Source: Clostridium bowmanii (GTDB lineage Bacteria > Bacillota > Clostridia > Clostridiales > Clostridiaceae). Taken from it: DNA of 64,000 nt. The first letter of the stretch is position 1. Every line of letters begins with the position of its first letter. A program made the translations under genes and the position numbers. This document shows positions 16,727 through 25,916 of this stretch, in pieces. The stretch is from positions 56,761 through 120,760 of the forward strand of contig NZ_JAHLDL010000014.1 in the NCBI RefSeq assembly GCF_018861315.1, written 5' to 3'. The notes beneath the pieces are model-generated. The model saw nothing but the letters and a program-made list of their open reading frames with translations, searched no databases and was not told where the DNA came from.

Positions 16727-17587
16727 ATGTTTGAGTTTAACCGTATATTTAAAAAGAGTAGATATATTGAGGTTAAAAACACAGAAAATGAAGATGGTGA
16801 AAAAAAACCCAATATTCCTTCAGGAATGTGGGTTAAATGTGAAACTTGCGGTAAGATACTTTACAGCAAGGATTTAGAAATCAGTATAATGACCTGTGAA
16901 AATTGTAGAACCCACTTCAGAATTGGTTCTAGAGAAAGAATAAATTACACCATAGACAGTGGAACTTTTATAGAATACGATAAGAATATGATTTCAGATA
17001 ATCCTATAGATTTTGAAGGATATGAAAAAAAACTTAAAGAGTTAAGAGATAAAACATTATTAAATGAAGCTGTAATAACTGGAGAAGGAAAAATAAATGG
17101 TCAGGATACTATAATTGCAGTAATGGATAGTAATTTCATGATGGGAAGTATGGGATCTGTTGTTGGTGAAAAAATTACAAGGGCTATTGAAAAAGCTACG
17201 GAAACCAAAAAAACAATTATTATATTTACGGCCTCAGGGGGGGCTAGGATGCAGGAAGGCATATACTCTCTAATGCAAATGGCGAAAACTAGTGCAGCTA
17301 TTGCAAGGCATAATAAAATGGGTGGCCTTTATATAACTGTTCTTACAGACCCAACTACCGGAGGAGTTACAGCGAGTTTTGCAATGCTTGGAGATATAAT
17401 AATAGCTGAGCCTAATGCATTAATAGGTTTTGCAGGTAAAAGGGTTATTGAACAAACAATAAAAGAGCAATTGCCTGAGGGCTTTCAAAGGGCAGAATTT
17501 TTGCTCGCAAAGGGTTTTATAGATAAGGTGGTTGATAGAAAAGCTATGAAGGATACTTTAACGGAGATACTAAAAATTCATTCATAG
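16727..17587 (+). CDS. accD: Acetyl-CoA carboxylase carboxyltransferase subunit beta
   Basis: 286 aa. AAAGGGG precedes ATG 16727 ([13 protein letters not shown]); an in-frame start at 16703 is less well placed. The N-terminal zinc finger CETCGK...MTCENC (CX2C-X15-CX2C type) is followed by the crotonase-like carboxyltransferase fold: [50 protein letters not shown], and [11 protein letters not shown]. It forms the A2B2 carboxyltransferase with AccA, encoded 30 bp downstream. Confidence 0.95.
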   Translation: MFEFNRIFKKSRYIEVKNTENEDGEKKPNIPSGMWVKCETCGKILYSKDLEISIMTCENCRTHFRIGSRERINYTIDSGTFIEYDKNMISDNPIDFEGYEKKLKELRDKTLLNEAVITGEGKINGQDTIIAVMDSNFMMGSMGSVVGEKITRAIEKATETKKTIIIFTASGGARMQEGIYSLMQMAKTSAAIARHNKMGGLYITVLTDPTTGGVTASFAMLGDIIIAEPNALIGFAGKRVIEQTIKEQLPEGFQRAEFLLAKGFIDKVVDRKAMKDTLTEILKIHS

Positions 17588-17617
17588 TTAATAGTAACGC
17601 GTTGGGAGTGAAATTTT

Positions 17618-18568
17618 ATGGTAACTTTACCTTTTGAAAAGCACATGTACGAACTTAAAAGTAAAATAGATGAATTAAAAAATTTAGCAACAGACCAAAA
17701 CTTGGATTTAGAAAAAGAAATAAGACAGATGGAAGTTAAGCTCTATAATATGCAAAAAGAAGCCTATAAAAATTTAACTGCTTGGGATAAGGTAAGCATA
17801 GCAAGACTTGTGGAACGTCCTACTGCTCTTGATTATATAAACCTTATCTTTGACTCTTTTATTGAGCTACACGGAGATAGATATTATGGAGATGATTCTG
17901 CTATTGTAGGTGGAATTGCATATTTAAATGGTATTCCTGTAACTGTTATAGCTCAGCAAAAGGGAAATAACACAAAGGAAAACATAAAAAGAAACTTTGG
18001 TATGCCTAGTCCTGAAGGATATAGAAAAGCTTTAAGACTTATGAGACAGGCAGAAAAATTTAGCAGACCCGTTATTTGCCTTGTGGATACTCCAGGAGCA
18101 TATTGTGGACTTGGTGCAGAAGAAAGAGGCCAAGGAGAAGCAATTGCTAGAAATCTTATGGAGATGTCAACACTAAAAACTCCAATAGTATCAATAGTTA
18201 TAGGAGAGGGTGGAAGTGGTGGAGCTTTAGCCTTGGCAGTAGCAGATGAGGTCTGGATGCTAGAACATGCAATTTATTCTATTTTATCACCAGAGGGTTT
18301 TGCTTCTATATTATTTAAAGATGCCAGTAGATCTAAAGAAGCAGCTAATGTAATGAAAATAACAGCTCAAGATTTAATTGAATTTGGAATAATAGATAGA
18401 ATTATAAAAGAACCGCTGGGTGGAGCCCATACTAACGTAGATGAGATGGCGGCAAGTATTAAACGTAATCTAGAGGAGTCAATTAATAGATTAATATGGG
18501 AACCTATAGAATCATTACTTACTAAGAGATACTACAAATTTAGAAAGATTGGCAAGGTTGTAGAATAA
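17618..18568 (+). CDS. accA: Acetyl-CoA carboxylase carboxyltransferase subunit alpha
   Basis: 316 aa. The N-terminal coiled helix ([17 protein letters not shown]) precedes [51 protein letters not shown] and [12 protein letters not shown]. The carboxyltransferase core [22 protein letters not shown] and [15 protein letters not shown] is complete, as is [12 protein letters not shown]. It is the last gene of the operon, followed by a strong terminator. Confidence 0.95.
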   Translation: MVTLPFEKHMYELKSKIDELKNLATDQNLDLEKEIRQMEVKLYNMQKEAYKNLTAWDKVSIARLVERPTALDYINLIFDSFIELHGDRYYGDDSAIVGGIAYLNGIPVTVIAQQKGNNTKENIKRNFGMPSPEGYRKALRLMRQAEKFSRPVICLVDTPGAYCGLGAEERGQGEAIARNLMEMSTLKTPIVSIVIGEGGSGGALALAVADEVWMLEHAIYSILSPEGFASILFKDASRSKEAANVMKITAQDLIEFGIIDRIIKEPLGGAHTNVDEMAASIKRNLEESINRLIWEPIESLLTKRYYKFRKIGKVVE

Positions 18569-18614
18569 TTAATAAGATTAAAGGTTGAATAAAAAGTTTA
18601 ATTTTGAGGTGTTT

Positions 18615-18645
18615 AAGAAAAGTATATATACTTTTCTTTTTTTTG
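18615..18645 (+). terminator. Terminator of the fab/acc operon
   Basis: AAGAAAAGTATA directly followed by its reverse complement (18615-18638), then a run of eight T. It has the same AGTATATA core as the hairpin after acpP. Confidence 0.8.
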
Positions 18646-18723
18646 GTATTGAAGTGTATGTATAAATCATACATAATAGAGGGGAGAATAATATTTATGA
18701 GAAGGGTAAAGGGGAATTAAGTT

Positions 18724-19605
18724 ATGAGTAAAACACTTAGTGATACAATTTTAGTAATAGATTCAGGATGCGATTTACCTTTAGATTATATAAGGCAAGA
18801 GAATATAGTACCCATAGGTTTAGTATGCAATTTTAAAGGTGAAGCAATAGAGGATGACTTTGGTAAAAATTTTATTCGTAAGGATTTTTATGATGCTTTA
18901 AGGCAAGGAGAAATGCCCACTACCTCACAGATAAATAGCCAAAGATATGAAGACGTTTTTAGAAAGTATGTTAAGGAAGGAAAGTCTATCATATATATTG
19001 TTATGTCTTCTGGAATATCAGGAACTATAAATAGTGCGAATTTAGCAAGAGAAACTATACGTGAAGAGTTCCCAGAGGCTAATATAAGTATAGTTGATAG
19101 TAAATGTGCAAGTCTTGGGCAAGGACTTTTAGTTTATTATGCTTATGAAATGTTAAAAAAAGGAAAATTAAAAGATGAAATAGTTACCTGGCTAGAGGAA
19201 AATAAACTTAGAATTAACCACTGGTTTACAGTTAATGATTTAAACCATTTAAAAAGAGGTGGGAGAATATCTAGTTCTGCTGCAACGGTTGGTACTTTGC
19301 TTAATATAAAACCTGTTTTGTTTATGAACAATGATGGGAGACTAATTCCTTTTTCTAAATGTAGAGGAAGAAAAAGGGCAATACACACCTTAGCTGAAAA
19401 ATTTATAGAAAGAACAGATCCAAATGTAAAACAAGTTATTGCAATAGGCCATGGGGATTGTATTGACGATGCATTAGCTTTAGAGGCCTTGGTTCGCGAG
19501 AATGGAAATGTGGAAGACGTTATTTTAAACTATGTAGGAACAGCAATAGGATCTCATACAGGACCAGAAATACTAGGATTATATTTTATAGCAGATGAAA
19601 GATAG
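18724..19605 (+). CDS. DegV family fatty-acid-binding protein (FakB type)
   Basis: 293 aa. DegV proteins bind a fatty acid in a buried pocket. FakB members present exogenous fatty acids to the kinase FakA. Visible motifs: ILVIDSGCDLP at the N-terminus, MPTTSQIN, SSGISGTINSA with the fatty-acid carboxylate-binding serine, VDSKCASLGQGLLV, LNHLKRGGRIS and LLNIKPVLFMNNDGRL. Its place just after the fatty acid synthesis operon suggests a link between uptake and de novo synthesis, but it has its own leader and terminator. No fakA is in the window. The role in fatty acid activation is inferred from the family. Confidence 0.9.
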   Translation: MSKTLSDTILVIDSGCDLPLDYIRQENIVPIGLVCNFKGEAIEDDFGKNFIRKDFYDALRQGEMPTTSQINSQRYEDVFRKYVKEGKSIIYIVMSSGISGTINSANLARETIREEFPEANISIVDSKCASLGQGLLVYYAYEMLKKGKLKDEIVTWLEENKLRINHWFTVNDLNHLKRGGRISSSAATVGTLLNIKPVLFMNNDGRLIPFSKCRGRKRAIHTLAEKFIERTDPNVKQVIAIGHGDCIDDALALEALVRENGNVEDVILNYVGTAIGSHTGPEILGLYFIADER

Positions 19606-19659
19606 GGACCATTATATTGAGGGTAAGAATATCGCAATTATAATTTTATTTAATAAAGT

Positions 19660-19690
19660 AAAGGGAGATGCCAGCGAGACATCTCCCTTT
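19660..19690. terminator. Bidirectional terminator between degV and the SASP-like gene
   Basis: AAAGGGAGATG (19660-19670) pairs with CATCTCCCTTT (19680-19690) around a 9-base loop. It stands between two converging genes, with an A/T tail on both sides. Confidence 0.8.
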
Positions 19691-19694
19691 AAAA

Positions 19695-19841
19695 CTATTT
19701 TGTTTCTTTTCCTAATTTCTTAGATTCTTTAGAAACTCCTATTTCATTGGCAGTTTCCATTTTCATTTTAGATAATTCCTGTTTTGTTTTTGGGTTAGCC
19801 TTTTTATTATCTTTGCTGTTTTTATTATCTTTATGTGACAT
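19695..19841 (-). CDS. Small acid-soluble spore protein-like peptide
   Basis: 48 aa. The frame extends to 19880, but AAGGAGG sits eight bases before ATG 19841, giving MSHKDNKNSKDNKKANPK. The middle part TKQELSKMKMETANEIGVS resembles the first conserved block of alpha/beta-type SASPs (L..MK.E.A.E.GV), which bind and protect DNA in spores. The second conserved block is missing, and the flanks are very rich in Lys and Asn, so it is a truncated or divergent relative. It is a free-standing gene of the right size and base composition. Expression late in sporulation is expected but is not shown by the sequence. Confidence 0.6.
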   Translation of the reverse strand: MSHKDNKNSKDNKKANPKTKQELSKMKMETANEIGVSKESKKLGKETK

Positions 19842-20076
19842 TGAATAAACCTCCTTGTATCGTTTAAGGGTAGTAAACAATTATTAATTGTTATTTCCCT
19901 TTTTATTTTACATTTCAATAATAATATAACCAAATTTATGATAAATATACAAAAAAATATGCTTTAGTAATAATTTAATAGATAGATTATTTTGATGATT
20001 TATTATTTATTTAAATGTACTATTTAATGATATAATTAGTATTATTTTGAAAAATTAGTTAGGAGGAAGTGTTTAT

Positions 20077-20886
20077 ATGAACAAAACAATAGGATTTATT
20101 GGCTGTGGGAATATGGCGAGAGCTATGATAGGTGGGATAGTAAAATCGAATTTAGTTTCTAGTGAAAAGGTAATAGCAAGTAATCCATCAGATAAGAGCT
20201 TAAATAAAGTAAAAGAAGAATATAATATTTTAGTAACTAAGGATAATGTAGAGGTAGCAAAGTATGCGGATATAGTAATACTGGCTATAAAGCCTGATAA
20301 GTATTTTCAGGTTATTGATGAAATAAAACCATATTTAAAGAAGAATGTAATTATAGTAACTATAGCTGCAGGGATAACACTAGAACATATGAGTAGTAAG
20401 TTGGGAGACGGGGCCAAGGTAATAAGAACTATGCCAAATACTCCTGCGCTTGTAGGCGAGGGAATGAGTGCACTGTGTGCTAATAATAATGTAACTAAAG
20501 AAGAATTACAAGAGGTAGTAGATATATTTGAAAGCTTTGGTAAAATAGAAATATTAGAGGAAAATCTTATTGATGTAGTTCCTGCGGTAAGCGGTTCATC
20601 TCCTGCCTACGTGTATATGTTTATTGAAGCATTAGGCGATGGCGCTGTGCTTCAAGGTATGCCAAGAGATAAAGCATATAGAATGGCAGCCCAAGCGGTG
20701 CTAGGGGCAGCTAAAATGGTGCTTGACACTGATCAGCATCCAGGAAAACTTAAAGATAATGTATGCTCACCAGGGGGATCTACTATAGCTGCAGTATATA
20801 CTTTAGAAAAAAATAATTTTAGGGGCTCAGTAATTTCAGCTATGGAGAGTTGCACTGAAAAAGCAATTAAAATGGGAAAAAAATAA
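20077..20886 (+). CDS. proC: Pyrroline-5-carboxylate reductase
   Basis: 269 aa. It reduces pyrroline-5-carboxylate to proline with NAD(P)H in the cytosol. The N-terminal Rossmann motif is GFIGCGNMARAMIGGI. The C-terminal dimerisation domain has PNTPALVGEGMSAL, VSGSSPAYVYMFIEALGDGAV and the signature region DNVCSPGGSTIAAVYTLE. ATG 20077 has AGGAGG upstream. It is monocistronic and has its own bidirectional terminator. Confidence 0.95.
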   Translation: MNKTIGFIGCGNMARAMIGGIVKSNLVSSEKVIASNPSDKSLNKVKEEYNILVTKDNVEVAKYADIVILAIKPDKYFQVIDEIKPYLKKNVIIVTIAAGITLEHMSSKLGDGAKVIRTMPNTPALVGEGMSALCANNNVTKEELQEVVDIFESFGKIEILEENLIDVVPAVSGSSPAYVYMFIEALGDGAVLQGMPRDKAYRMAAQAVLGAAKMVLDTDQHPGKLKDNVCSPGGSTIAAVYTLEKNNFRGSVISAMESCTEKAIKMGKK

Positions 20887-20904
20887 TATTACATAACCCA
20901 AAAT

Positions 20905-20936
20905 TTAGAGGTGTAATAAAATTATTACACCTCTAA
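20905..20936. terminator. Bidirectional terminator between proC and spoIIP
   Basis: TTAGAGGTGTAATAA (20905-20919) pairs perfectly with 20922-20936 around a 2-base centre, between convergent genes. Confidence 0.85.
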
Positions 20937-20953
20937 TATATTGAAAAGGCTAT

Positions 20954-22111
20954 TTATTTTTTGCCATTTAATTGCTCTGCAATAATTCTTCCTAAATACT
21001 TACCGGTATTTTCCACTTCCACAATATCATTAGTATAAGTGCCTACTTCAAGTAGCACTGCATTATCACTTTTATTCTGACTATAAAAGTCTATCCCCCT
21101 ATGATAAGCGAATATCGGGTGGTCTCTTAAAAGATTTGGATATAATTTATTTGATATTCCTATCATAGAATCGATTAATTTCTTCTGCTTAACGTATCTA
21201 GGGTTTGCATCTGTTACTACAAACTGAAACTTAGCAACATTTTCACCATTTATTTTAGTCGTAACTAAATTCTTATTATCTACACTATCTCGATGTATAT
21301 CTATAATTAAATCAAAATTTCCATATTCCTTTAAATACTTATCTAAAGTAACTCCAGATTTTTTGTAGGCATTATTATAATCTCCTTTATCATGCACAGT
21401 CTTATCGTGCAAAACTGCAATTCCATATTTACTTTCTAGTTCCTCAGATATTACATCGCCTACAGCACATACACTTCTTGTTTGATCTAAACTATTGGTA
21501 GTTTTAAGCGTTTCCTTGTCTGAGGTGCGATAAGCTTCGCAGGTATGAGTATGATATATAAGCACTCTTGGACTAGTTTTATTTAGAGTTTGTTTTAACT
21601 TAGGATTATAGAGGTCGGAAGTAACATTAGGATCTTCAACTTTATCTTCAGATTTACTTACCTGCTTATCATCTAAGTTAAAGGGGTTAAGAATAAATGT
21701 TTTTATTTTTTCTATACCATTGCTATGATCGGCTACACTTATATCAATACTGTCTTCATTATTATCTAAATATGCAATCTCTTTTATTATTATTGATATA
21801 GGATTCGAAATGTCTATTCCTAAAAATGATAAAGCAGCTATTTTCATGCTATTTTCATTGCTTCTTGACTGAGCTTCTTTGTTTGAGCATTTAATTACAG
21901 ATAATACATTATTAATGACATTAACATAAAAATAATTTAGATAGGTTCCTTCACTATTTGCATTTGCTCTTTTAGGTAAAATAACGCCGAATAAAAAAAT
22001 AATGAGTAATGTGAAAATAGTTAAAAACATTCTACTATTATTATCTTTTTTAATAGTGTGCTTAGGCATAGTATTATTCATGCCTTTAAAACCTATACCT
22101 TCATTACTCAT
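20954..22111 (-). CDS. spoIIP: SpoIIP-type cell wall amidase/endopeptidase
   Basis: 385 aa. A short cytoplasmic tail, one membrane helix (about 28-46) and an external catalytic domain from about residue 180. Catalytic motifs: YHTHTCEAY (H187, H189, E192), LIIDIHRD (H273) and AVLLEVGTY near the end, as in SpoIIP. In sporulating cells SpoIIP works with SpoIID to degrade peptidoglycan during engulfment. Canonical spoIIP usually follows gpr; here it is the last gene of an operon with a BlaI-type repressor and an M56 protease that carries a related domain. It may therefore be a paralogue with another trigger. ATG 22111 follows AGGGGGG. Confidence 0.85.
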   Translation of the reverse strand: MSNEGIGFKGMNNTMPKHTIKKDNNSRMFLTIFTLLIIFLFGVILPKRANANSEGTYLNYFYVNVINNVLSVIKCSNKEAQSRSNENSMKIAALSFLGIDISNPISIIIKEIAYLDNNEDSIDISVADHSNGIEKIKTFILNPFNLDDKQVSKSEDKVEDPNVTSDLYNPKLKQTLNKTSPRVLIYHTHTCEAYRTSDKETLKTTNSLDQTRSVCAVGDVISEELESKYGIAVLHDKTVHDKGDYNNAYKKSGVTLDKYLKEYGNFDLIIDIHRDSVDNKNLVTTKINGENVAKFQFVVTDANPRYVKQKKLIDSMIGISNKLYPNLLRDHPIFAYHRGIDFYSQNKSDNAVLLEVGTYTNDIVEVENTGKYLGRIIAEQLNGKK

Positions 22112-22184
22112 CTTATCCCCCCTAATGATACAAGATATTGCTAATAATATTTGTTTTTATATGATTCGTATTGATAGATTACAA

Positions 22185-23945
22185 TTAGTTAGGTGAACTC
22201 TTTTGAGTACTCTTTAATGCAGAAACCAGTGCATTTATAGAAGCTTGAATATCACTGTCACTAGATTTATCATTTCCAACCTCAATAAGCGCTGAATTGT
22301 TGGATAAATCTTGATTGTAATAAGATATTCCAAAGGTATACAAGTATATGTCTGATTCAATTCCGTTTGTAGTTTTTATATTGGCCATTAGGCTGTCTAC
22401 TAATTTCTTATTTGTTTTATAGTGAGGGCTCTTTTCAGTAAGGACAAAAAGTATTTTTCTTGCATTGGATTTGTCCTTTTCTGTTATTTCACGATGTATG
22501 TCTAATAAAATAGTATTTGAATATGACTTTACATTTTTTATTATTAAATCACGTGAAGTTTGATATGATTTATTATATTCTGTAGATGGGTCAATTTTTA
22601 TGAAATGGCTATTAAAACCTTCTTTAACAAGCTTATCATTGAGTAAAGCACCTACATCAGTTACTTTCATTCCAGAGGGGTAACCTTCATCAGCGTGACT
22701 ATTATAAATCACTATGTCAGATGAAAATGGTACTATAGGCTTTATGTTAGCATTTGATGATTTTTTTATAGTAGTTGTTGCTGCATTTGGTGTACTATTA
22801 ACTGTAATTTTAGAAGGCACCAATGGTGTTTCCACTTTTGATACTGTAGCTTTAGTAATATTTTTATCTGAGCTTACATTTGAAGTGTTTAGTGCAATTC
22901 CCAGGCTTCCTATAATGATGACAACTAAAGTGCCAAGTAATATACCCTTAATATTTATTTTTTTATACTTTGAAATCATAGTAATCCTCCTTTTTATTTC
23001 CGAACTATTCATAACCATTGGAGTAGTCCCAACAAGTCTATTACTGCTGCAAGCCAGCTCCAATACTCTTATTAATGCATTTCCATATTCCAGGTGACCA
23101 CCTTGATCTAAAAGTGAAATCACTCCACTATCACAGGAAAATTCACAGTCTTGTCTCATTCTATTAAAGCCATAGAGTAAAATTGGATTAAACCAGTGAA
23201 AAATCGATAACAAAGTTATAACCCAATTTATAAACAGGTCTTTGTTTTTCAAATGGGTTAATTCGTGCATTACTATATACTTAAATTCGTCATCACAAAC
23301 ATTAACCGCTACACTCAATGGAATTAATATCTTTGGTTTAATTAATCCACATAAGGAAGGACTGACTATTTTTGCAGAATATGATAATGCTACCTCAGTT
23401 CTTATATTCATAGTTTCCATGCAGTCATATAGAATTTTTTTATGCGCGCTAGTTACATTTTTTATAGACGTTCTAATGATTTTTCTAAGCTTTTGATGCC
23501 CTGCAAATAATATACCTAGTAATAAGGCAATCCCAAAGAGCCATATTGTACAAAATAATTCCTTAATATTATTTTTTGTGTTTGAAGGTATATTTATAGA
23601 ACTCTTAATTACACTTTTATTTGAAGTCGCAGAAGCACTTATTGATATTGAATCTCGTAAATTAGAATTAACAAATTGCTCTGAAGAATTAATTTGTGTT
23701 TTCTGTGTGCTTTCATTTATTGTGGACTGCACATAATAATTTTTATATAGATTAGAAATATTTAAAGGTGTTTGTGGTCCAAGAGGGATAATTAATTTTA
23801 TGAGCAATATTAACCACATATAATAATGATAAGTGGAATTTAATTTATTCCTAAATATTGTTTTAGTAAGTAATATCAATAGTACAATTACACTGCCAGT
23901 TAAAGATGAAAGTGTAATTATCTTAAAAATATTTAATAAATGCAT
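22185..23945 (-). CDS. M56 (BlaR1-type) membrane metallopeptidase with a C-terminal SpoIIP-like domain
   Basis: 586 aa. ATG 23945 is chosen because AAAGG of the blaI end lies nine bases upstream; starts at 23951 and 23954 are too close. Residues 1-350 are BlaR1-like: N-terminal membrane helices, zinc motif HELTH (227-231), downstream E268/D272 in DCEFSCDSG, and a last helix at about 334-352. In BlaR1 and MecR1 the external part is a penicillin-binding sensor. Here, after a Ser/Thr/Lys linker, residues 410-575 resemble SpoIIP: VIYNSHADEGY (H417, E420), LLDIHRE (H484), FVLTEKSPHYKTNKKLVDSL and ALIEVGND (E555). The first histidine of the HTH motif is N415. It probably senses or cleaves cell wall and releases the BlaI-type repressor encoded upstream by proteolysis. 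That function is inferred. Confidence 0.88.
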   Translation of the reverse strand: MHLLNIFKIITLSSLTGSVIVLLILLTKTIFRNKLNSTYHYYMWLILLIKLIIPLGPQTPLNISNLYKNYYVQSTINESTQKTQINSSEQFVNSNLRDSISISASATSNKSVIKSSINIPSNTKNNIKELFCTIWLFGIALLLGILFAGHQKLRKIIRTSIKNVTSAHKKILYDCMETMNIRTEVALSYSAKIVSPSLCGLIKPKILIPLSVAVNVCDDEFKYIVMHELTHLKNKDLFINWVITLLSIFHWFNPILLYGFNRMRQDCEFSCDSGVISLLDQGGHLEYGNALIRVLELACSSNRLVGTTPMVMNSSEIKRRITMISKYKKINIKGILLGTLVVIIIGSLGIALNTSNVSSDKNITKATVSKVETPLVPSKITVNSTPNAATTTIKKSSNANIKPIVPFSSDIVIYNSHADEGYPSGMKVTDVGALLNDKLVKEGFNSHFIKIDPSTEYNKSYQTSRDLIIKNVKSYSNTILLDIHREITEKDKSNARKILFVLTEKSPHYKTNKKLVDSLMANIKTTNGIESDIYLYTFGISYYNQDLSNNSALIEVGNDKSSDSDIQASINALVSALKSTQKSSPN

Positions 23946-23950
23946 ACACA

Positions 23951-24334
23951 TCAACCTTTCGTTTTTTTTGATTGTTCTAGTATGTTTTTTAATTCTGCAA
24001 TATCTGTTTCAGATATTTCTTCAGATTGGGCGAAGGTTAAAAGCATAGATTTAATAGAACCATTAAATACCCTATTCACAAAGGACTTACTTTCTAATTT
24101 TATACACTCATCTTCTGATACCAAAGGAAAATAGAAATATTCATAACCTAATTTGTTAAATCCAATTACATTTTTATTTAATAATCTGTTTATCAGACTC
24201 TTAACTGTTGCTGGTTTCCACTGGGATTTATCTTTTAGCTGCTGTATAATATTGATTGATGAAATTTCACAATTACTCCATATTATTTTCATTACTTCCC
24301 ATTCTGCATTTGATATTCTAGGGATTTCAGGCAT
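23951..24334 (-). CDS. BlaI/MecI/CopY family transcriptional repressor
   Basis: 127 aa. ATG 24334 follows GGTGG seven bases upstream; an ATG at 24352 lies inside that region. A winged helix-turn-helix is visible: PRISNAEWEVMKIIW, SSINIIQQL, WKPATVKSLINRLLNKNVI, then the dimerisation helices ending MLLTFAQSEEISETDIAELKNIL. These repressors sit as dimers on palindromic operators and are inactivated by cleavage by the partner M56 protease. It is directly followed by that protease gene, then spoIIP, so all three are probably one transcript. Palindromes lie in its promoter region. Confidence 0.92.
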   Translation of the reverse strand: MPEIPRISNAEWEVMKIIWSNCEISSINIIQQLKDKSQWKPATVKSLINRLLNKNVIGFNKLGYEYFYFPLVSEDECIKLESKSFVNRVFNGSIKSMLLTFAQSEEISETDIAELKNILEQSKKTKG

Positions 24335-24357
24335 TGTTATACCACCTTCCATTTAAA

Positions 24358-24405
24358 TTACGGTTGTAATTTGTATTATTTCTATACTATATTCTTGAAT
24401 ATAGT
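24358..24405 (-). promoter_or_regulatory. Candidate operator region of the blaI-M56-spoIIP operon
   Basis: Two palindromes lie just upstream of the repressor gene. One is ACTATATTC-TT-GAATATAGT (24386-24405), perfect 9-bp arms. The other is TTAC-GGTT-GTAA (24358-24369). On the minus strand TATAGTATAG sequences there could serve as the -10. BlaI and MecI operators are palindromes of similar size, though this is not the standard BlaI core. Confidence 0.5.
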
Positions 24406-24471
24406 AATTATTACATTTTTATTTAAATCCATACTTTATATTTTTTTAAATTATTATTTAGAATATTTATA

Positions 24472-24529
24472 AAAGGAACTAGAGTTCCTTTGCTATAAAG
24501 GAGAACAAAGTTTATACTTTGTTTATAAT
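24472..24529 (+). promoter_or_regulatory. Promoter with palindromic operators for the secreted protein/ABC/two-component operon
   Basis: TTGCTA (24490-24495), 17-bp spacer, TATACT (24513-24518). A perfect palindrome AACAAAGT-TTAT-ACTTTGTT (24504-24523) covers the -10. Another, AAAGGAACT-AG-AGTTCCTTT (24472-24491), ends at the -35. A second TATAAT lies at 24524-24529. The arrangement points to tight control; the regulator is unknown. Confidence 0.5.
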
Positions 24530-24624
24530 TTGTTTATGAAAAGTAGAGACATGCACCTTAAAATAGAACTAGGAAAGACTTTCCTGCTAAAAAGAAAATT
24601 AAAATAAAAAGGAGTTTTTATAAA

Positions 24625-25875
24625 ATGAAATTAAATAAAAAATCTGCAATAATTATAAGCTTTGCGTTAGGTACGGTAATGTTTACAACAACAGCTATTG
24701 CTCAAGTAGTAGCTAAAAGTGGATATGACCAGCTTAAAGATTCTGTAAAATATACAGCAGAGAATTGCACAACTAAACTTTCAAATTATACTATGGATAC
24801 ATCATTTAGTCTTAAGGACAATGGCACTGTTATTTATTCAGGGAATTCTCTTAATAAAGTAGATGTAGCAAGTGGAGCTAAGGAAGATGTGTCAACTAGA
24901 ATAGAGGGGTCAACTAAGTCAGAAAATTATAATTACTCTGACAAAAAAGGTTCTATAAATAAAAACAGTGAACAAAACATTTATTATGTAAGTGAATATG
25001 CAAGTCCGCTTGAAAATACAGCTACTAGCAATCCTTTTAAAGAAGAAGGAGCTGATGATATTGAAAAAATTGCAGATGCTCTTGTGGGCAATTTAAAAGA
25101 TGCTGTTGTAGTAGCCGAAAATTCAGATGGAACAAAAACACTATCTGGTTCACTAAGTGAATCGCAAATACCAGCATTAATTAATGCAGTTGTCTCTTTT
25201 CAATCAAAGAATGAATTTGGTAATAGGTCTAATAATCCTAATGGAGAGAGTAGCTTGCCCAAAATAACAAAAGATGTATTTGTAAAAGAAGTTAAAGGAA
25301 ATATGGTAACAACTAAAGAGGGCTTTATACAAAGTGTTCTCGGCAGCGGAATGATTTCTGGTAAAGATGAAAGTGGCACAGAACATAAACTAACCTTTGA
25401 GTTATTAGCAAAAATAACTAGTGTTAATTCAACTAAGGTTAGTAAACCTGATCTTACTGGTAAGAAAGTAGAGAAAAATGTACAACAAAATTACAGCAAA
25501 ATAACTAATCCTGGAAAATATATAGGAAAATATAAAACTGATATCTTAATAGATAAAGGCGGAAAATTCGAGAAAATAGGTGAAAGATTCATAGATGTTA
25601 CCACAGTAGATACCAAGAGTATTAGTGGAAGATTTTATGAAGAATATGCTGTGGGATATGAAGAATATGCAACAAACAAGAAGGACTTTAAATTTAATGC
25701 AAAATTTGAAAAAGATGGGTTAAATGCATCTATAAATGCTGCAAACTCTTCCAATAATGTGACCCAAGGTAATATATCTATAAACCCAGGTTCAGCAAAA
25801 ATATACTTTAACACAGGTGAAAATACAAACGGAAATATGATTTTTGATGATCAATATAGTAAAATATTTAACTAA
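24625..25875 (+). CDS. Secreted protein of unknown function, next to an ABC exporter
   Basis: 416 aa. It has a Sec signal peptide: basic MKLNKKS, hydrophobic core to about residue 25, probable cleavage after AIA. The mature part is hydrophilic, rich in Ser, Asn and Lys, with beta-type segments such as GKYIGKYKTDILIDKGGKFEKIGERFIDVT and no cysteine pairs, catalytic motif or anchor that I can recognise (one Cys only). ATG 24625 follows AAAGGAG. It is the first gene of a set with an ABC-2 transporter and a two-component system, so it may be a sensor ligand, chaperone or substrate of that system. I do not recognise the family. Confidence 0.7.
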   Translation: MKLNKKSAIIISFALGTVMFTTTAIAQVVAKSGYDQLKDSVKYTAENCTTKLSNYTMDTSFSLKDNGTVIYSGNSLNKVDVASGAKEDVSTRIEGSTKSENYNYSDKKGSINKNSEQNIYYVSEYASPLENTATSNPFKEEGADDIEKIADALVGNLKDAVVVAENSDGTKTLSGSLSESQIPALINAVVSFQSKNEFGNRSNNPNGESSLPKITKDVFVKEVKGNMVTTKEGFIQSVLGSGMISGKDESGTEHKLTFELLAKITSVNSTKVSKPDLTGKKVEKNVQQNYSKITNPGKYIGKYKTDILIDKGGKFEKIGERFIDVTTVDTKSISGRFYEEYAVGYEEYATNKKDFKFNAKFEKDGLNASINAANSSNNVTQGNISINPGSAKIYFNTGENTNGNMIFDDQYSKIFN

Positions 25876-25916
25876 TAATAAATAAGATTATTAGTATTAA
25901 AGGTAGGGACCTTATG

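Noticed and set aside
20954..22111. Treating this spoIIP as certainly the canonical engulfment gene.
   Set aside because: The catalytic domain fits, but the usual gpr neighbour is missing and it lies in a BlaI/M56 operon; it could be a paralogue.
22714..23097. Plus-strand frame of 127 aa inside the M56 gene.
   Set aside because: The hydrophobic reading is the complement of the M56 coding frame, which carries all catalytic motifs.
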